Source: Sphingomonadales bacterium
GTDB lineage: Bacteria; Pseudomonadota; Alphaproteobacteria; Sphingomonadales; Sphingomonadaceae
Reading direction: 5' to 3'
Assembly: GCA_027486895.1 (NCBI GenBank)
Contig: JAIXOE010000033.1
Location: 1 to 64,000, forward strand
DNA length: 64,000 nt
Below, one piece after another: positions 54,822 to 63,415 of this stretch (its first letter is position 1; every line of letters starts with the position of its first letter). A program made the position numbers and the translations under genes. The notes under the pieces are model-generated. The model saw only the letters and a list, made by a program, of their open reading frames with translations, was not told where the DNA came from and ran no database searches.

Positions 54822-55982
54822 ATGTCCGACCTTGAAACTTTCCGTGCCGAGGCGCGCGCTTGGCTGGAGGAAAACTGCCCGGCTGAAATGCGCACGCCTG
54901 CAAAGGGTGACGAAGATGTCTGCTGGGGCGGCCGCAATTTTGTTTTTCAATCCGAATCCCAGAAGCTTTGGCTCGAGCGCTGCATGGCCAAGGGATACAC
55001 CGTGCCCGATTGGCCCAAAGCTTATGGTGGCGCAGGCCTCAGCCCGCAGGAAACCAAAGTGCTGCGTCAGGAAATGGCGAAGCTGGGCTGTCGCTCGCCG
55101 CTCAATAGCTTTGGCATCTGGATGCTTGGACCAGCCCTGCTGAAATTCGGCACGGAAGAGCAAAAAGTGCATTATATGGGCCAGATTGCGCGCGGCGAAA
55201 TCCGCTGGTGCCAGGGCTATTCCGAGCCCGGTTCAGGCAGCGATCTTGTGTCGATGCAGACCTTTGGTGAAGACAAGGGCGACCATTGGGTCGTCAATGG
55301 CCAGAAAATCTGGACGTCTTATGCCGACAAGGCGGACTGGATTTTCTGCCTCGTGCGCACCGACAAGACCAACAAATATCAGGGTATCAGCTTCCTGTTG
55401 TTCGATATGGAAACGCCCGGCGTTACAACCAAACCAATCAAGTTGATTTCGGGCAACTCGCCCTTCTGCGAAACCTTCTTCGACAATGTCGTCGTGCCAA
55501 AGCACCAGATTGTTGGTGAGCTCAATCGCGGATGGGATGTGGCGAAATATCTGCTGGGGCATGAGCGCGAAATGATTTCCGGCATGGGCGGCGATGGCGG
55601 GGTAACCTCCATCGGTGCGGCGATGAAGGCTGTATTGTCCGAAGAACCCGTACTGCGCGCGCAAATGGCGTTGTTTGATGTCGAGAACCTGACATTCCGT
55701 GCGCATGGCGAACGGTTCATGGACGAATGGAAAACGGGCAAAGCGCATCCAGCTTATTCCAACCTGATGAAATATGTTGGGACCGAGCTGAACAAAAAGC
55801 GCAACGAACTGGTGATGTCGATTGGCGGAACTCAGGCGCTTGAGTGGGAAAGCGAACGCTCCAATGGCGGGTCGAAGGCCCGCAACTGGTTGCGGACCAA
55901 GGCGAACTCGATTGAAGGTGGCACCAGCGAAGTGATGCTCAACGTCGTGTCCAAACGCATCCTCGAAATGCCGGGAGCTTAA
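54822..55982 (+). CDS. Acyl-CoA dehydrogenase, catalytic-type subunit
   Basis: The 386-aa protein has QGYSEPGSGSDLVSMQT, WTSYADKADWIFCLVRT, HEREMISGMGGDGG, and a C-terminal AKANSIEGGTSEV-like motif in NSIEGGTSEVMLNVVSKRIL, with Glu at the catalytic position. It follows an ATG at 54819/54822 with TAGGAGAGC upstream. It is followed 4 bp later by a second, shorter ACAD that lacks this motif, as in alpha2beta2 dehydrogenases of steroid and similar side-chain degradation. Confidence 0.95.
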   Translation: MSDLETFRAEARAWLEENCPAEMRTPAKGDEDVCWGGRNFVFQSESQKLWLERCMAKGYTVPDWPKAYGGAGLSPQETKVLRQEMAKLGCRSPLNSFGIWMLGPALLKFGTEEQKVHYMGQIARGEIRWCQGYSEPGSGSDLVSMQTFGEDKGDHWVVNGQKIWTSYADKADWIFCLVRTDKTNKYQGISFLLFDMETPGVTTKPIKLISGNSPFCETFFDNVVVPKHQIVGELNRGWDVAKYLLGHEREMISGMGGDGGVTSIGAAMKAVLSEEPVLRAQMALFDVENLTFRAHGERFMDEWKTGKAHPAYSNLMKYVGTELNKKRNELVMSIGGTQALEWESERSNGGSKARNWLRTKANSIEGGTSEVMLNVVSKRILEMPGA

Positions 55983-55986
55983 GACC

Positions 55987-57123
55987 ATGGCGATGACATT
56001 GAACGATGACCAGAACATGCTGCGCGACAGCGCGCGTGATTTCATGGCGAGCGAAGCCCCTGTCACCCATTTCCGCAAGTTCCGCGACATGGGTTGCAAG
56101 GATGGTTTCAGCCACGGCCTGTGGAAGCAATTTGCCGAAATGGGCTTCACCGGCATCCTCATTCCCGAGGCAGAAGGCGGCATGGGCATGGGCCAGATTG
56201 AGGCTGGAATCGTGCTTGAAGAAATTGGCCGTAACCTTTCACCTTCGCCGTTCCTGACGACATCGGTTGCCGCTGTCGAGGCGTTGAAGCTCGCCGACAA
56301 GGCGATGCGTGACCGCTGGTTCCCAGGAATTTTGGCGGGTGAAACAGTTATCGGCATTGCGATTGAAGAAGGCGTGAAGCACCGGCCCGAAAAAATCGCC
56401 TGCGTTGCGGAACGCAGCGGCAATGGCTTCAAACTGACCGGACAAAAGCAATTTGTCGTGCAAGGCGCGTCGTCGGACATGCTGATTGTTGCTGCACGGA
56501 CCGCCGGCGCTGCAGGAGAAACCGACGGCCTAACGTTGTTCGCCATCGACAAGGATGCGGCGGGTCTGTCGATGGAGGCTGCACGCCTCGTCGATTCCGC
56601 AATGGCCGCGCATGTGAAGCTGGAAGGCGTTCAGGTTGATGCCGACGCCGTGATTGGCGAAGTCGATGGCGGCTGGGCTGTGCTTTCCAAGATGCTCGAT
56701 GCTGGCCGCGTGGGTGCTGCCGCTGAAATGGTGGGCGTTGGCACAGGCGCAATGGACATGACGTTCGATTATCTCAAAACCCGCAAGCAGTTCGACCGCG
56801 TGATCGGCGAGTTTCAGGCGCTTCAACACCGCGCCGCGCATCTGTACGGTGAAATGGAAGGCGCGCGTTCGATCGTGCTGAAGGCGCAGTCGCTCATGGA
56901 TGAAGGCCACGCCAAGGCGGAACTATATGTTGCTGCCGCCAAAGCGAAAGCAGGCCTGGCATGCAATCTTGCCGTACGCGAAGGCGTGCAGATGCATGGC
57001 GGCATTGGCATGACCGATGAATATGATATCGGCCTGTATATGAAGCGCGATCGCGGTCTGAACGAATTTTTCGGCGATGCATATTATCACGCAGACCGCG
57101 TGGCGACGATGAACGGTTATTAA
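55987..57123 (+). CDS. Acyl-CoA dehydrogenase, probable non-catalytic partner subunit
   Basis: The 378-aa protein has the ACAD fold: GIVLEEIGRNLSPSPFLTT, FDYLKTRKQFDRVIGEFQAL, AVREGVQMHGGIGMTDEYD. Where active ACADs carry the EGT-type glutamate it reads GLNEFFGDAYYHADRVA, so the catalytic base is not evident. The paired gene upstream has it. The gap of 4 bp indicates co-translation. A heteromeric alpha2beta2 enzyme is the simplest reading. Confidence 0.9.
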   Translation: MAMTLNDDQNMLRDSARDFMASEAPVTHFRKFRDMGCKDGFSHGLWKQFAEMGFTGILIPEAEGGMGMGQIEAGIVLEEIGRNLSPSPFLTTSVAAVEALKLADKAMRDRWFPGILAGETVIGIAIEEGVKHRPEKIACVAERSGNGFKLTGQKQFVVQGASSDMLIVAARTAGAAGETDGLTLFAIDKDAAGLSMEAARLVDSAMAAHVKLEGVQVDADAVIGEVDGGWAVLSKMLDAGRVGAAAEMVGVGTGAMDMTFDYLKTRKQFDRVIGEFQALQHRAAHLYGEMEGARSIVLKAQSLMDEGHAKAELYVAAAKAKAGLACNLAVREGVQMHGGIGMTDEYDIGLYMKRDRGLNEFFGDAYYHADRVATMNGY

Positions 57124-57136
57124 AAGGACACCGCAA

Positions 57137-57931
57137 ATGGACATTCAAACTTTATTCAACCTTGACGGCCGCGTTGCCCTTGTCACCGGCGGCTCGCGCG
57201 GGATCGGCAAGATGATTGTCGAGGGCTATTTGAAGGCTGGCGCCGCGCGCGTGTATATAAGCGCGCGCAAGATTGACCAGATCGAAGAAACCGTCGCTGA
57301 ATTCGGTGACAAGGTCATTGGCCTGCCCTGCGATCTCTCGACGGTCGATGGTTGCCTTTCGCTCGCAGCGCAAATTGCCGAGCGTGAGGAAAAGGTCGAT
57401 ATCCTTGTGAACAATGCAGGTGCTGCATGGGGCGCTGATTTTGGCCAATTCCCTGAAGCCGGCTGGGACCGTGTCATGGACCTGAACGTCAAATCCCTGT
57501 TCTTCCTGACGCAAGCTTTGCACCCGCAATTGAAAGCGGCAGCAACATTTGATCGGCCGGGCAAGGTCATCAATATTGCATCGATTGACGGCCTGCGCAT
57601 CAATCCGTGGCAAACCTACAGCTATCAGGCATCAAAGGCTGCCGTCATTCATCTGACCCGTCGCCTTGCGGCTGAGCTGGTCAAGGACAACATTCTTGTG
57701 TCGGGTATTGCGCCCGGTGCATTCCAGTCCGACATGAACAAAGCGGCGCGTGACCATGCCGATGCGGTCGGCAAAAATATTCCGTTCCCGCGCATTGGAA
57801 CGCCCGAGGATATGGCGGGACTCGCGATTTTCTTGGCTGCCCGTGCGGGCGATTACATCGTTGGCGAGACAATTGCGTGCGATGGCGGCATCGTCAACGC
57901 ATCGCTTCCGGGTAATGGGATTGCGCCTTAA
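57137..57931 (+). CDS. Short-chain dehydrogenase/reductase
   Basis: The 264-aa SDR has ALVTGGSRGIGKMIVEGYLK, LVNNAGAAWGADFG, VINIASIDGLRINPWQTYSY with the catalytic Ser and Tyr region, and QASKAAVIHLTRRLA. The C-terminus DGGIVNAS is complete. It is the third gene of the plus-strand operon and is followed by a strong bidirectional-looking terminator at 57982-58018. Confidence 0.95.
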   Translation: MDIQTLFNLDGRVALVTGGSRGIGKMIVEGYLKAGAARVYISARKIDQIEETVAEFGDKVIGLPCDLSTVDGCLSLAAQIAEREEKVDILVNNAGAAWGADFGQFPEAGWDRVMDLNVKSLFFLTQALHPQLKAAATFDRPGKVINIASIDGLRINPWQTYSYQASKAAVIHLTRRLAAELVKDNILVSGIAPGAFQSDMNKAARDHADAVGKNIPFPRIGTPEDMAGLAIFLAARAGDYIVGETIACDGGIVNASLPGNGIAP

Positions 57932-57981
57932 CGGCTAATTTCGCTCCTGAATTCGAATGCGTTTGACGCATTTCTGGGCAA

Positions 57982-58024
57982 AATGGGGTGAGTTGCAAAA
58001 CGTGCAACTCACCCCATTCTTTTC
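57982..58024. terminator. Long perfect hairpin terminator
   Basis: A perfect 16-bp stem (57982-57997 with 58003-58018) with a 5-nt loop and a CTTTTC tail. It ends the ACAD-ACAD-SDR operon and may work in both directions. Confidence 0.9.
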
Positions 58025-58063
58025 GCAATTGCAGCATAAACGGTCCGCGCCTATCTGGTGCTC

Positions 58064-58172
58064 AACGGCAAGCAATTGCCGAAACGCACATTGACCGGGC
58101 GGCTTTCTCCTCCTCTCTCCCTCGCCCCCGGACAATATTACGGCCTCCATGCACTGCGTGGAGGCCGTTTCT
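58064..58172 (+). ncRNA. Candidate CU-rich small RNA
   Basis: A TTGCAG...TATCTG promoter-like pair (58029-58034 and 58052-58057, 17-bp spacing) would start transcription near 58064. The transcript has a single-stranded pyrimidine-rich tract at 58103-58123 reading CTTTCTCCTCCTCTCTCCCT. It ends in a perfect 10-bp hairpin (58140-58149 with 58159-58168) followed by TTCTTTT. An unpaired CCUCC-type tract just before a terminator is a hallmark of anti-Shine-Dalgarno small RNAs in alphaproteobacteria. No family match was possible here. Confidence 0.5.
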
Positions 58173-58175
58173 TTT
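58140..58175 (+). terminator. Intrinsic terminator of the candidate small RNA
   Basis: Arms ACGGCCTCCA and TGGAGGCCGT pair perfectly around a 9-nt loop, followed by TTCTTTT. Confidence 0.85.
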
Positions 58176-58239
58176 CCGGCATCAAAAGTTGTTCTCCATT
58201 TTGTCCACCGCGAACTGCTGCGCCTGTGGATAACTCGGC

Positions 58240-58620
58240 TTTTCCGGCTTTGCGCGACTCGAAAAGCATGAGACCTTCAAGTCATCAGGCAGACACGCTT
58301 CGATGCAAAGCGGAACCGGAAACGGGAAAGCGGAGCGGAACAGAGTGGATGAAGGATCACCAAATCAGCAGGCAATCAGTCGCAAGACTGAAAATGTGGC
58401 GGAGGCGGTGGGTACAAAGAAAACGAATATCATGTGCGGCTAATCGCAAGAGAAGCAACGCCGGGTAGGATACCCAAAGTACCAAGGTGAACCGAAATGA
58501 CCTTCGGGTGAGATTGGGGAGCCGGACGTCGGAAAGCGGAAAGAATGGCCCTAGTGGCCAAGGACTTCCAAAATCAGACGCAGTGGGCGCTGGTAGCAAT
58601 ACCAGCGCCCATTTATTTTA
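58240..58620 (+). ncRNA. Candidate structured non-coding RNA upstream of purL
   Basis: The 58176-58657 stretch has no credible protein gene but many short stable hairpins with GNRA or UUCG loops. Examples are TCAGTC-GCAA-GACTGA (58376-58391), GGGTA-GGA-TACCC (58465-58477), ACC-TTCG-GGT (58500-58509) and TGGCC-CTAGT-GGCCA (58548-58562). It ends in a perfect 12-bp hairpin with a GCAA loop (58584-58611) and TTTATTTTA. The 5' end is a guess. I could not match RNase P, tmRNA, SRP or ZTP-riboswitch landmarks. Confidence 0.45.
58584..58620 (+). terminator. Intrinsic terminator directly before purL
   Basis: The arms TGGGCGCTGGTA and TACCAGCGCCCA pair perfectly around a GCAA loop, with TTTATTTTA after. 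It isolates the upstream RNA from purL, or acts as an attenuator. Confidence 0.88.
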
Positions 58621-58657
58621 TGTGGCGCAAAAATCGCCGCCTCGCTAAGGCCGTTTC

Positions 58658-60856
58658 ATGTCTGAAATCACGCCCCAAATCGTCGCCGACCATGGTCTCA
58701 ATGAAGAAGAATATGCGCGCATCTTGCACGCGATGGGGCGTGAGCCCAACATAGTGGAGCTTGGCATATTTTCGGTGATGTGGTCGGAACATTGTTCCTA
58801 CAAATCCTCACGCATCCATTTGAAGAAACTGCCGACTGAGGCGCCGTGGGTCATTTGCGGTCCCGGCGAGAATGCTGGCGTTATCGACATTGGCGAAGGT
58901 CCGAATGGCAGCAAGCTGGCCGCGATCTTCAAAATGGAATCGCACAACCACCCGTCTTACATTGAGCCCTATCAGGGCGCGGCGACAGGCGTCGGCGGCA
59001 TATTGCGCGACGTGTTCACCATGGGCGCGCGGCCAGTGGCGAATATGAATGCGCTGCGTTTCGGACGGCCAGACCATCCCAAGATGAAGCATCTGGTGCA
59101 GGGCGTTGTTGCGGGTATTGGCGGCTATGGCAATTGCGTCGGCGTGCCCACTGTGGGCGGCGAAACCAATTTCCACCCTGCTTATGATGGCAATATTCTC
59201 GTCAACGCGATGACCGTTGGCGTCGCCGATCAGGACAAGATTTTCTATTCTGCCGCGACTGGCCTCGGTAACCCGATCGTCTATGTAGGGTCCAAGACGG
59301 GCCGCGACGGCATTCACGGTGCGACCATGGCATCTGCCGACTTTGGCGCGGACATCGAAGAAAAGCGCCCGACGGTTCAGGTCGGTGATCCGTTCACCGA
59401 AAAGCTTTTGATTGAGGCCTGCCTTGAACTGATGGCGTCGGACGCGATTGTCGCCATTCAGGATATGGGTGCCGCTGGCCTCACCAGCTCAAGCGTCGAA
59501 ATGGCGACCAATGGCAAGGCTGGCATCATCCTCGACATGGACAAGGTGCCATGCCGCGAAGAGGGCATGACGCCTTATGAAATGATGCTGTCCGAAAGCC
59601 AGGAGCGCATGCTCATGGTGCTTAAGCCCGGCCGCGAGGAATTCGCCAAGGCGATCTTCGACAAATGGGAACTGGATTTCGCGGTTATCGGCGAAGTCAC
59701 TGACTCGGGCCATATGGTGCTGACGTGGAAGGGCGAGGTCGTCTGCGACATCCCGCTTGGTCCGCTGGCTGAAGATGCGCCTTTGTATGATCGCCCTGCA
59801 GCGTCGAAAGACGAATATAAGGCTTGGGCCAACGTTAAGCCACTTGGCAACATTCCCGCCAGCGCGGACATTGGCGCGGACCTGCTCAAGCTGATGGCCA
59901 GCCCTGATCTCGCGTCACGCGCATGGATCTGGCAGCAATATGACAGCCAGGTCGGTGGCGACACCGCACAGCTATCGGGCGGCGATGCAGCCGTCGTCCG
60001 CATTCACGGCACCAACCGCGCACTGGCGATGAGTACGGACTGCACGCCGCGTTATTGCTATGCCGACCCGTATGAGGGCGGCAAGCAGGCCGTTGCCGAA
60101 ACCTATCGCAACATCAGCGCGGTCGGCGCAACGCCGCTTGCGATCACCAACTGCCTCAACTTCGCCAACCCGCAGCGCCCCGAAATCATGGCGCAAATCG
60201 TCGGCTGCCTCGAAGGGATGGGCGACGCATGTCGCGCGCTTGATTACCCAATCGTGTCGGGCAATGTCTCGCTCTACAATGAAAGCAAGGCGACTGGCGG
60301 CGGCAGCGCGATCCTGCCAACACCGGCCATCGGCGGCGTCGGTGTGCTTGAAGACGTAAGCAAGATGGCGACGATTGCGTTTAAAGCTGACGGCGATGGC
60401 ATCTTCGTCATTGGCCACAACAATGGGCATCTTGGCCAGTCCTTGTGGCTACGCGAACTGCACGGCCGTGAAGATGGCACTGCGCCGCCTGTAGATCTCG
60501 GCAAAGAACGGGTACATGCCGAATTTGTCCGCCAACTTATCCACGACGGCAAGGTGAATGCCGTGCACGATGTTGCCGACGGCGGTTTGCTTGTTGCGTT
60601 AACGGAAATGGCGTTGGCCAGCGGTCGTGGATGTGCGCTTGAGGAAATCGGCGATGCCTTTACCGCATTTGGCGAAGACCAGGCGCGCTATGTTGTGACC
60701 AGCGCTGCTGCTGATCAAATTCAGGCGGCAGGCATACCAATGACGCGCATAGGCACTGTTGGCGGAGCATCGGTTGCAGGGCCGGGCTTTGACGTACCCA
60801 TCGCAACATTGCGCGATGCCCATGACAGCTTCTTCAAGGACTGGATGGAAAGCTAA
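58658..60856 (+). CDS. purL: Phosphoribosylformylglycinamidine synthase subunit PurL
   Basis: PurL performs the ATP-dependent amidation of FGAR in purine synthesis, with PurS and PurQ. The 732-aa protein is the small-form synthase: [33 protein letters not shown] with [31 protein letters not shown], and a second half with [20 protein letters not shown] and [17 protein letters not shown]. The length is standard. purS and purQ are not adjacent, so the operon is split here. A terminator 37 bp upstream suggests separate transcription from the upstream RNA. Confidence 0.98.
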   Translation: MSEITPQIVADHGLNEEEYARILHAMGREPNIVELGIFSVMWSEHCSYKSSRIHLKKLPTEAPWVICGPGENAGVIDIGEGPNGSKLAAIFKMESHNHPSYIEPYQGAATGVGGILRDVFTMGARPVANMNALRFGRPDHPKMKHLVQGVVAGIGGYGNCVGVPTVGGETNFHPAYDGNILVNAMTVGVADQDKIFYSAATGLGNPIVYVGSKTGRDGIHGATMASADFGADIEEKRPTVQVGDPFTEKLLIEACLELMASDAIVAIQDMGAAGLTSSSVEMATNGKAGIILDMDKVPCREEGMTPYEMMLSESQERMLMVLKPGREEFAKAIFDKWELDFAVIGEVTDSGHMVLTWKGEVVCDIPLGPLAEDAPLYDRPAASKDEYKAWANVKPLGNIPASADIGADLLKLMASPDLASRAWIWQQYDSQVGGDTAQLSGGDAAVVRIHGTNRALAMSTDCTPRYCYADPYEGGKQAVAETYRNISAVGATPLAITNCLNFANPQRPEIMAQIVGCLEGMGDACRALDYPIVSGNVSLYNESKATGGGSAILPTPAIGGVGVLEDVSKMATIAFKADGDGIFVIGHNNGHLGQSLWLRELHGREDGTAPPVDLGKERVHAEFVRQLIHDGKVNAVHDVADGGLLVALTEMALASGRGCALEEIGDAFTAFGEDQARYVVTSAAADQIQAAGIPMTRIGTVGGASVAGPGFDVPIATLRDAHDSFFKDWMES

Positions 60857-60958
60857 GGCTGTACGCCGACCTGTCCGCATCAGGTGGAAGAGAGCCCTGG
60901 TTTGACAGCGTACATCAAGGGCGCCGCCGGCTTGCGCGCGGCACGGACGAAGCAGGTG

Positions 60959-61735
60959 TTAAACGGCTGGTGCCAGCAGATTATAAGGATCAATACCGCC
61001 AGAACGCATCGCTTCATGGGCGGCTTTGTAGGTCACCGGCTCTGCGATGCCCAAACGCTTGCGTGCGTCGGCCAGCGGCTCGCGCAACAAGGCTGCGATG
61101 TCTTCCTGAACGATGTTCTTTGCCGCTTTGCCGATGCGATAGCCTTCGTGGACCGCTTTCATAATCGGTGCCGACTTTGCGACGCGATATTTCAGTTCCA
61201 GTCCGCCGGCATAGGCAATGAAGCCGACGCCTAGATTGTGGTTTTGCGCATAGGTAAAGCCAAGCACGCATTGTTCACCCAGTGCATCGCGGCCATAGCC
61301 AGTGAGGATGTGCAGCATGTCATGGGTATCGCGCAGGCGGTCGCCATAACGTTCAACCACATCGCCGAAATCGGGATATGATGTCCGGAACTGGGCATAC
61401 TCAGCCTCGAGACCCGCCGCGCTCAGGCCTTCGCGCTCCATGAACTCAACATAGGCACGGCCAACCGTCCCCGCTGGCAGCTTCTTGATGCTGTCATGAT
61501 CATCAAGCATGTCGATCAGGCGCTCATTGCTTTCAAGCAACGCCTTGCCCTTGGGTGTTTGCCAAAATTTAAGGGCCATTTGACCGAACTTGCGACCACT
61601 GAGCGCTGCAATAATATGAAACACCTGCTCGGTGTCTTCTTTGTTCGCGATCAGCTTACGAAAATGACGCCACGCTTTCAGCGGCTGAATCTTAGCGGTC
61701 GGGCGATCAGGATGGGAGAAATAAAGTTCGGTCAT
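60959..61735 (-). CDS. COQ4-family ubiquinone biosynthesis protein
   Basis: The 258-aa protein has the conserved zinc motif DTHDMLHILTGYGRDALGE (HDxxH-x11-E) followed by NHNLGVGFIAYAGG. COQ4 family proteins take part in ubiquinone synthesis; in yeast Coq4 organises the complex, and bacterial homologues have been linked to decarboxylation and hydroxylation of the ring. The ATG at 61735 fits the family start; the frame extends to 61786. It is separate from ubiK in this window. Confidence 0.9.
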   Translation of the reverse strand: MTELYFSHPDRPTAKIQPLKAWRHFRKLIANKEDTEQVFHIIAALSGRKFGQMALKFWQTPKGKALLESNERLIDMLDDHDSIKKLPAGTVGRAYVEFMEREGLSAAGLEAEYAQFRTSYPDFGDVVERYGDRLRDTHDMLHILTGYGRDALGEQCVLGFTYAQNHNLGVGFIAYAGGLELKYRVAKSAPIMKAVHEGYRIGKAAKNIVQEDIAALLREPLADARKRLGIAEPVTYKAAHEAMRSGGIDPYNLLAPAV

Positions 61736-61860
61736 GGCGAATCCAAAGCTATTTATATGATTGGGATATTTGCTACCTACACTCATGTCAATAACTAAAG
61801 TTTAACGCGCTGGACGGGTTTCGCCTTGTCCTGTATTAATTGGATAATACAGGGGGTGTT

Positions 61861-63090
61861 ATGCAGAAATCGGAGAGCAGGTACATCACGCTGGACGCCA
61901 TGCGTGGTTTTGCGGTGATGGGCATATTGGCCATGAATATCATCGGCTTTGCGATGCCCGAATGGGCCTATATCACCCCCGCAGCCTATGGCGGTGAAAC
62001 CGTTGCCGACCGGATGGCATGGCTTTTCTCGTTTGTTTTCATCGATGGCAAAATGCGAGGGTTGTTCTCGCTGTTGTTTGGCGCAAGCCTGATTTTGATA
62101 ACAGATCGTGCGTCCTCCAATGGCGAAAGTCCCGCACAAGTCCATTATCGACGCATGGCTTGGCTCGCGGTCTTCGGCCTCGCGCATTATTTCTTCATCT
62201 GGTTTGGCGACATATTGTTCCTGTACGCCATGGTCGGGATGGTCGCCTTTCTTTTCCGCGACTGGGACGCCGCGCGCTTGGTCAAATGGGCACTGATCAT
62301 CTTCAGCCTAGGGGTCGTTCTGTGGGGACTGCAATTTGGCGGGCTTCAAATGCTGCAATATATGGCGACCCAGCCGGGCGCGTCGGCGGATTTGGTGCGG
62401 CAGTATAATGACGTGAAATCGAGCCCTGAATTCAGCTTTGATATCCCGGCCCAAGTCGACCTGCACCGCGGACCATATTTACAGATTGTGGCGGACAAGC
62501 TGGCCGATTGGACGGCATTATTTGGCACGGTCTTTATGTCGATAGCGGAAACGCTGCCGCTGATGATGATCGGCATGGCAATGAACAAAAGCGGCTTCAT
62601 GCTGGGCAACTGGGCGTCAGCGGACTATCGGCGCTGGGCATGGCGGCTGGTTCCCGCCGGTCTGTTGGCGACTGGTCTGCTCGCATTATGGATGATTGCC
62701 AGCCAGTATAACTCGATTACGGCGCTCGCCATTTTCTTCTTTTGGGGCGCGATACCGCGTCTCATGCTGACGGTAGGATATGCGGCGGTGCTGATTTTAC
62801 TCATCGCGCGTTTTGGCGATAGCCCATGGATAATGCGCGTTGCCGCCGCCGGGCGGGCGGCCTTTAGCAATTATTTGGGCACCAGCATCATCATGACGAC
62901 CATATTCTATGGCTACGGCTTTGGCTTGTTCGGCGAAGTTAGCCGCCTTGGCCTATGGGCCTATGTGCTGACGATGTGGGCGTTGATGCTTTCATGGTCG
63001 CAACCATGGTTGCAACACTATCGATACGGACCGCTCGAATGGTTGTGGCGCAGCCTGGCGCGTGGACAGATGCAGCCGATGCGCCGCTAA
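61861..63090 (+). CDS. DUF418 domain membrane protein
   Basis: The 409-aa protein has about nine hydrophobic segments and the family's YITLDAMRGFAVMGILAMNI start with GKMRGLFSLLFGASLILI. The C-terminal DUF418 part includes NYLGTSIIMTTIFYGYGFGLF and LSWSQPWLQHYRYGPLEWLWRSL. YeiB-like relatives have no established activity. The ATG at 61861 has GGGGGTG upstream. It is divergent from coq4. Confidence 0.92.
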   Translation: MQKSESRYITLDAMRGFAVMGILAMNIIGFAMPEWAYITPAAYGGETVADRMAWLFSFVFIDGKMRGLFSLLFGASLILITDRASSNGESPAQVHYRRMAWLAVFGLAHYFFIWFGDILFLYAMVGMVAFLFRDWDAARLVKWALIIFSLGVVLWGLQFGGLQMLQYMATQPGASADLVRQYNDVKSSPEFSFDIPAQVDLHRGPYLQIVADKLADWTALFGTVFMSIAETLPLMMIGMAMNKSGFMLGNWASADYRRWAWRLVPAGLLATGLLALWMIASQYNSITALAIFFFWGAIPRLMLTVGYAAVLILLIARFGDSPWIMRVAAAGRAAFSNYLGTSIIMTTIFYGYGFGLFGEVSRLGLWAYVLTMWALMLSWSQPWLQHYRYGPLEWLWRSLARGQMQPMRR

Positions 63091-63094
63091 TGCT

Positions 63095-63113
63095 ATTGCA
63101 ATCAATTCGCATT
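63095..63113 (+). promoter_or_regulatory. Candidate Fur/iron-responsive box upstream of bfd
   Basis: ATTGCAATCAATTCGCATT is an imperfect dyad of TGC and GCA arms around an AT centre, resembling alphaproteobacterial Fur boxes. It lies 32 bp before bfd, an iron-storage-linked gene. The match is moderate. Confidence 0.4.
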
Positions 63114-63144
63114 AACGCTAAGGATATCTCATAGGAGATAATCC

Positions 63145-63315
63145 ATGGTCGTTTGCGTGTGTAATGCCATCCGGGAAAAAGACCTGCGCGCTGCGGTGCG
63201 ATGCGGTTCCGAGCGTCCAAACGATGTATATGCCCGCCTTGGCCGCAAACCAAAATGCGGCCAGTGCCTGACATTCGCGCGAAACATTATCAGCGCCGGA
63301 CCTGCGACCGCGTAG
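63145..63315 (+). CDS. bfd: Bacterioferritin-associated ferredoxin Bfd
   Basis: The 56-aa protein has MVVCVCNAIREKDLRAAVRC and KPKCGQCLTFARN, with Cys4, Cys6, Cys38 and Cys41 as ligands for a [2Fe-2S] cluster. Bfd donates electrons to bacterioferritin to release stored iron. AGGAG lies 7 nt before the ATG. bfr follows by about 100 bp, the classical pair, and a Fur-like site lies upstream. Confidence 0.92.
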   Translation: MVVCVCNAIREKDLRAAVRCGSERPNDVYARLGRKPKCGQCLTFARNIISAGPATA

Positions 63316-63415
63316 CATTAGCGCGGGCAGAAATGCCGGGTTTGCGTTACTTTGCGCCTTCAACTCAGTCCTGTTTCACGCTATCTTGCTTCGATAAACG
63401 ACAAAGGAATGTGCC

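Noticed and set aside
55233-56552. 439-aa minus-strand frame across the two plus-strand acyl-CoA dehydrogenases
   Set aside because: It is antisense to two strongly conserved genes, shows no recognisable domain, and starts inside the second gene.
58058-58468. 136-aa plus-strand frame in the purL upstream gap
   Set aside because: It spans two terminator-like elements and has low-complexity composition with no domain.
58357-58599. 80-aa minus-strand frame upstream of purL
   Set aside because: It lies across several hairpins and a terminator, has a repetitive hydrophobic/basic composition and no ribosome-binding site. An RNA gene is more likely.
58176-58657. ZTP (pfl) riboswitch before purL
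   Set aside because: The conserved GGGTCGTGA-like and CCGCCTGGGCA-like blocks were not found, and the terminator is not coupled to an evident aptamer.
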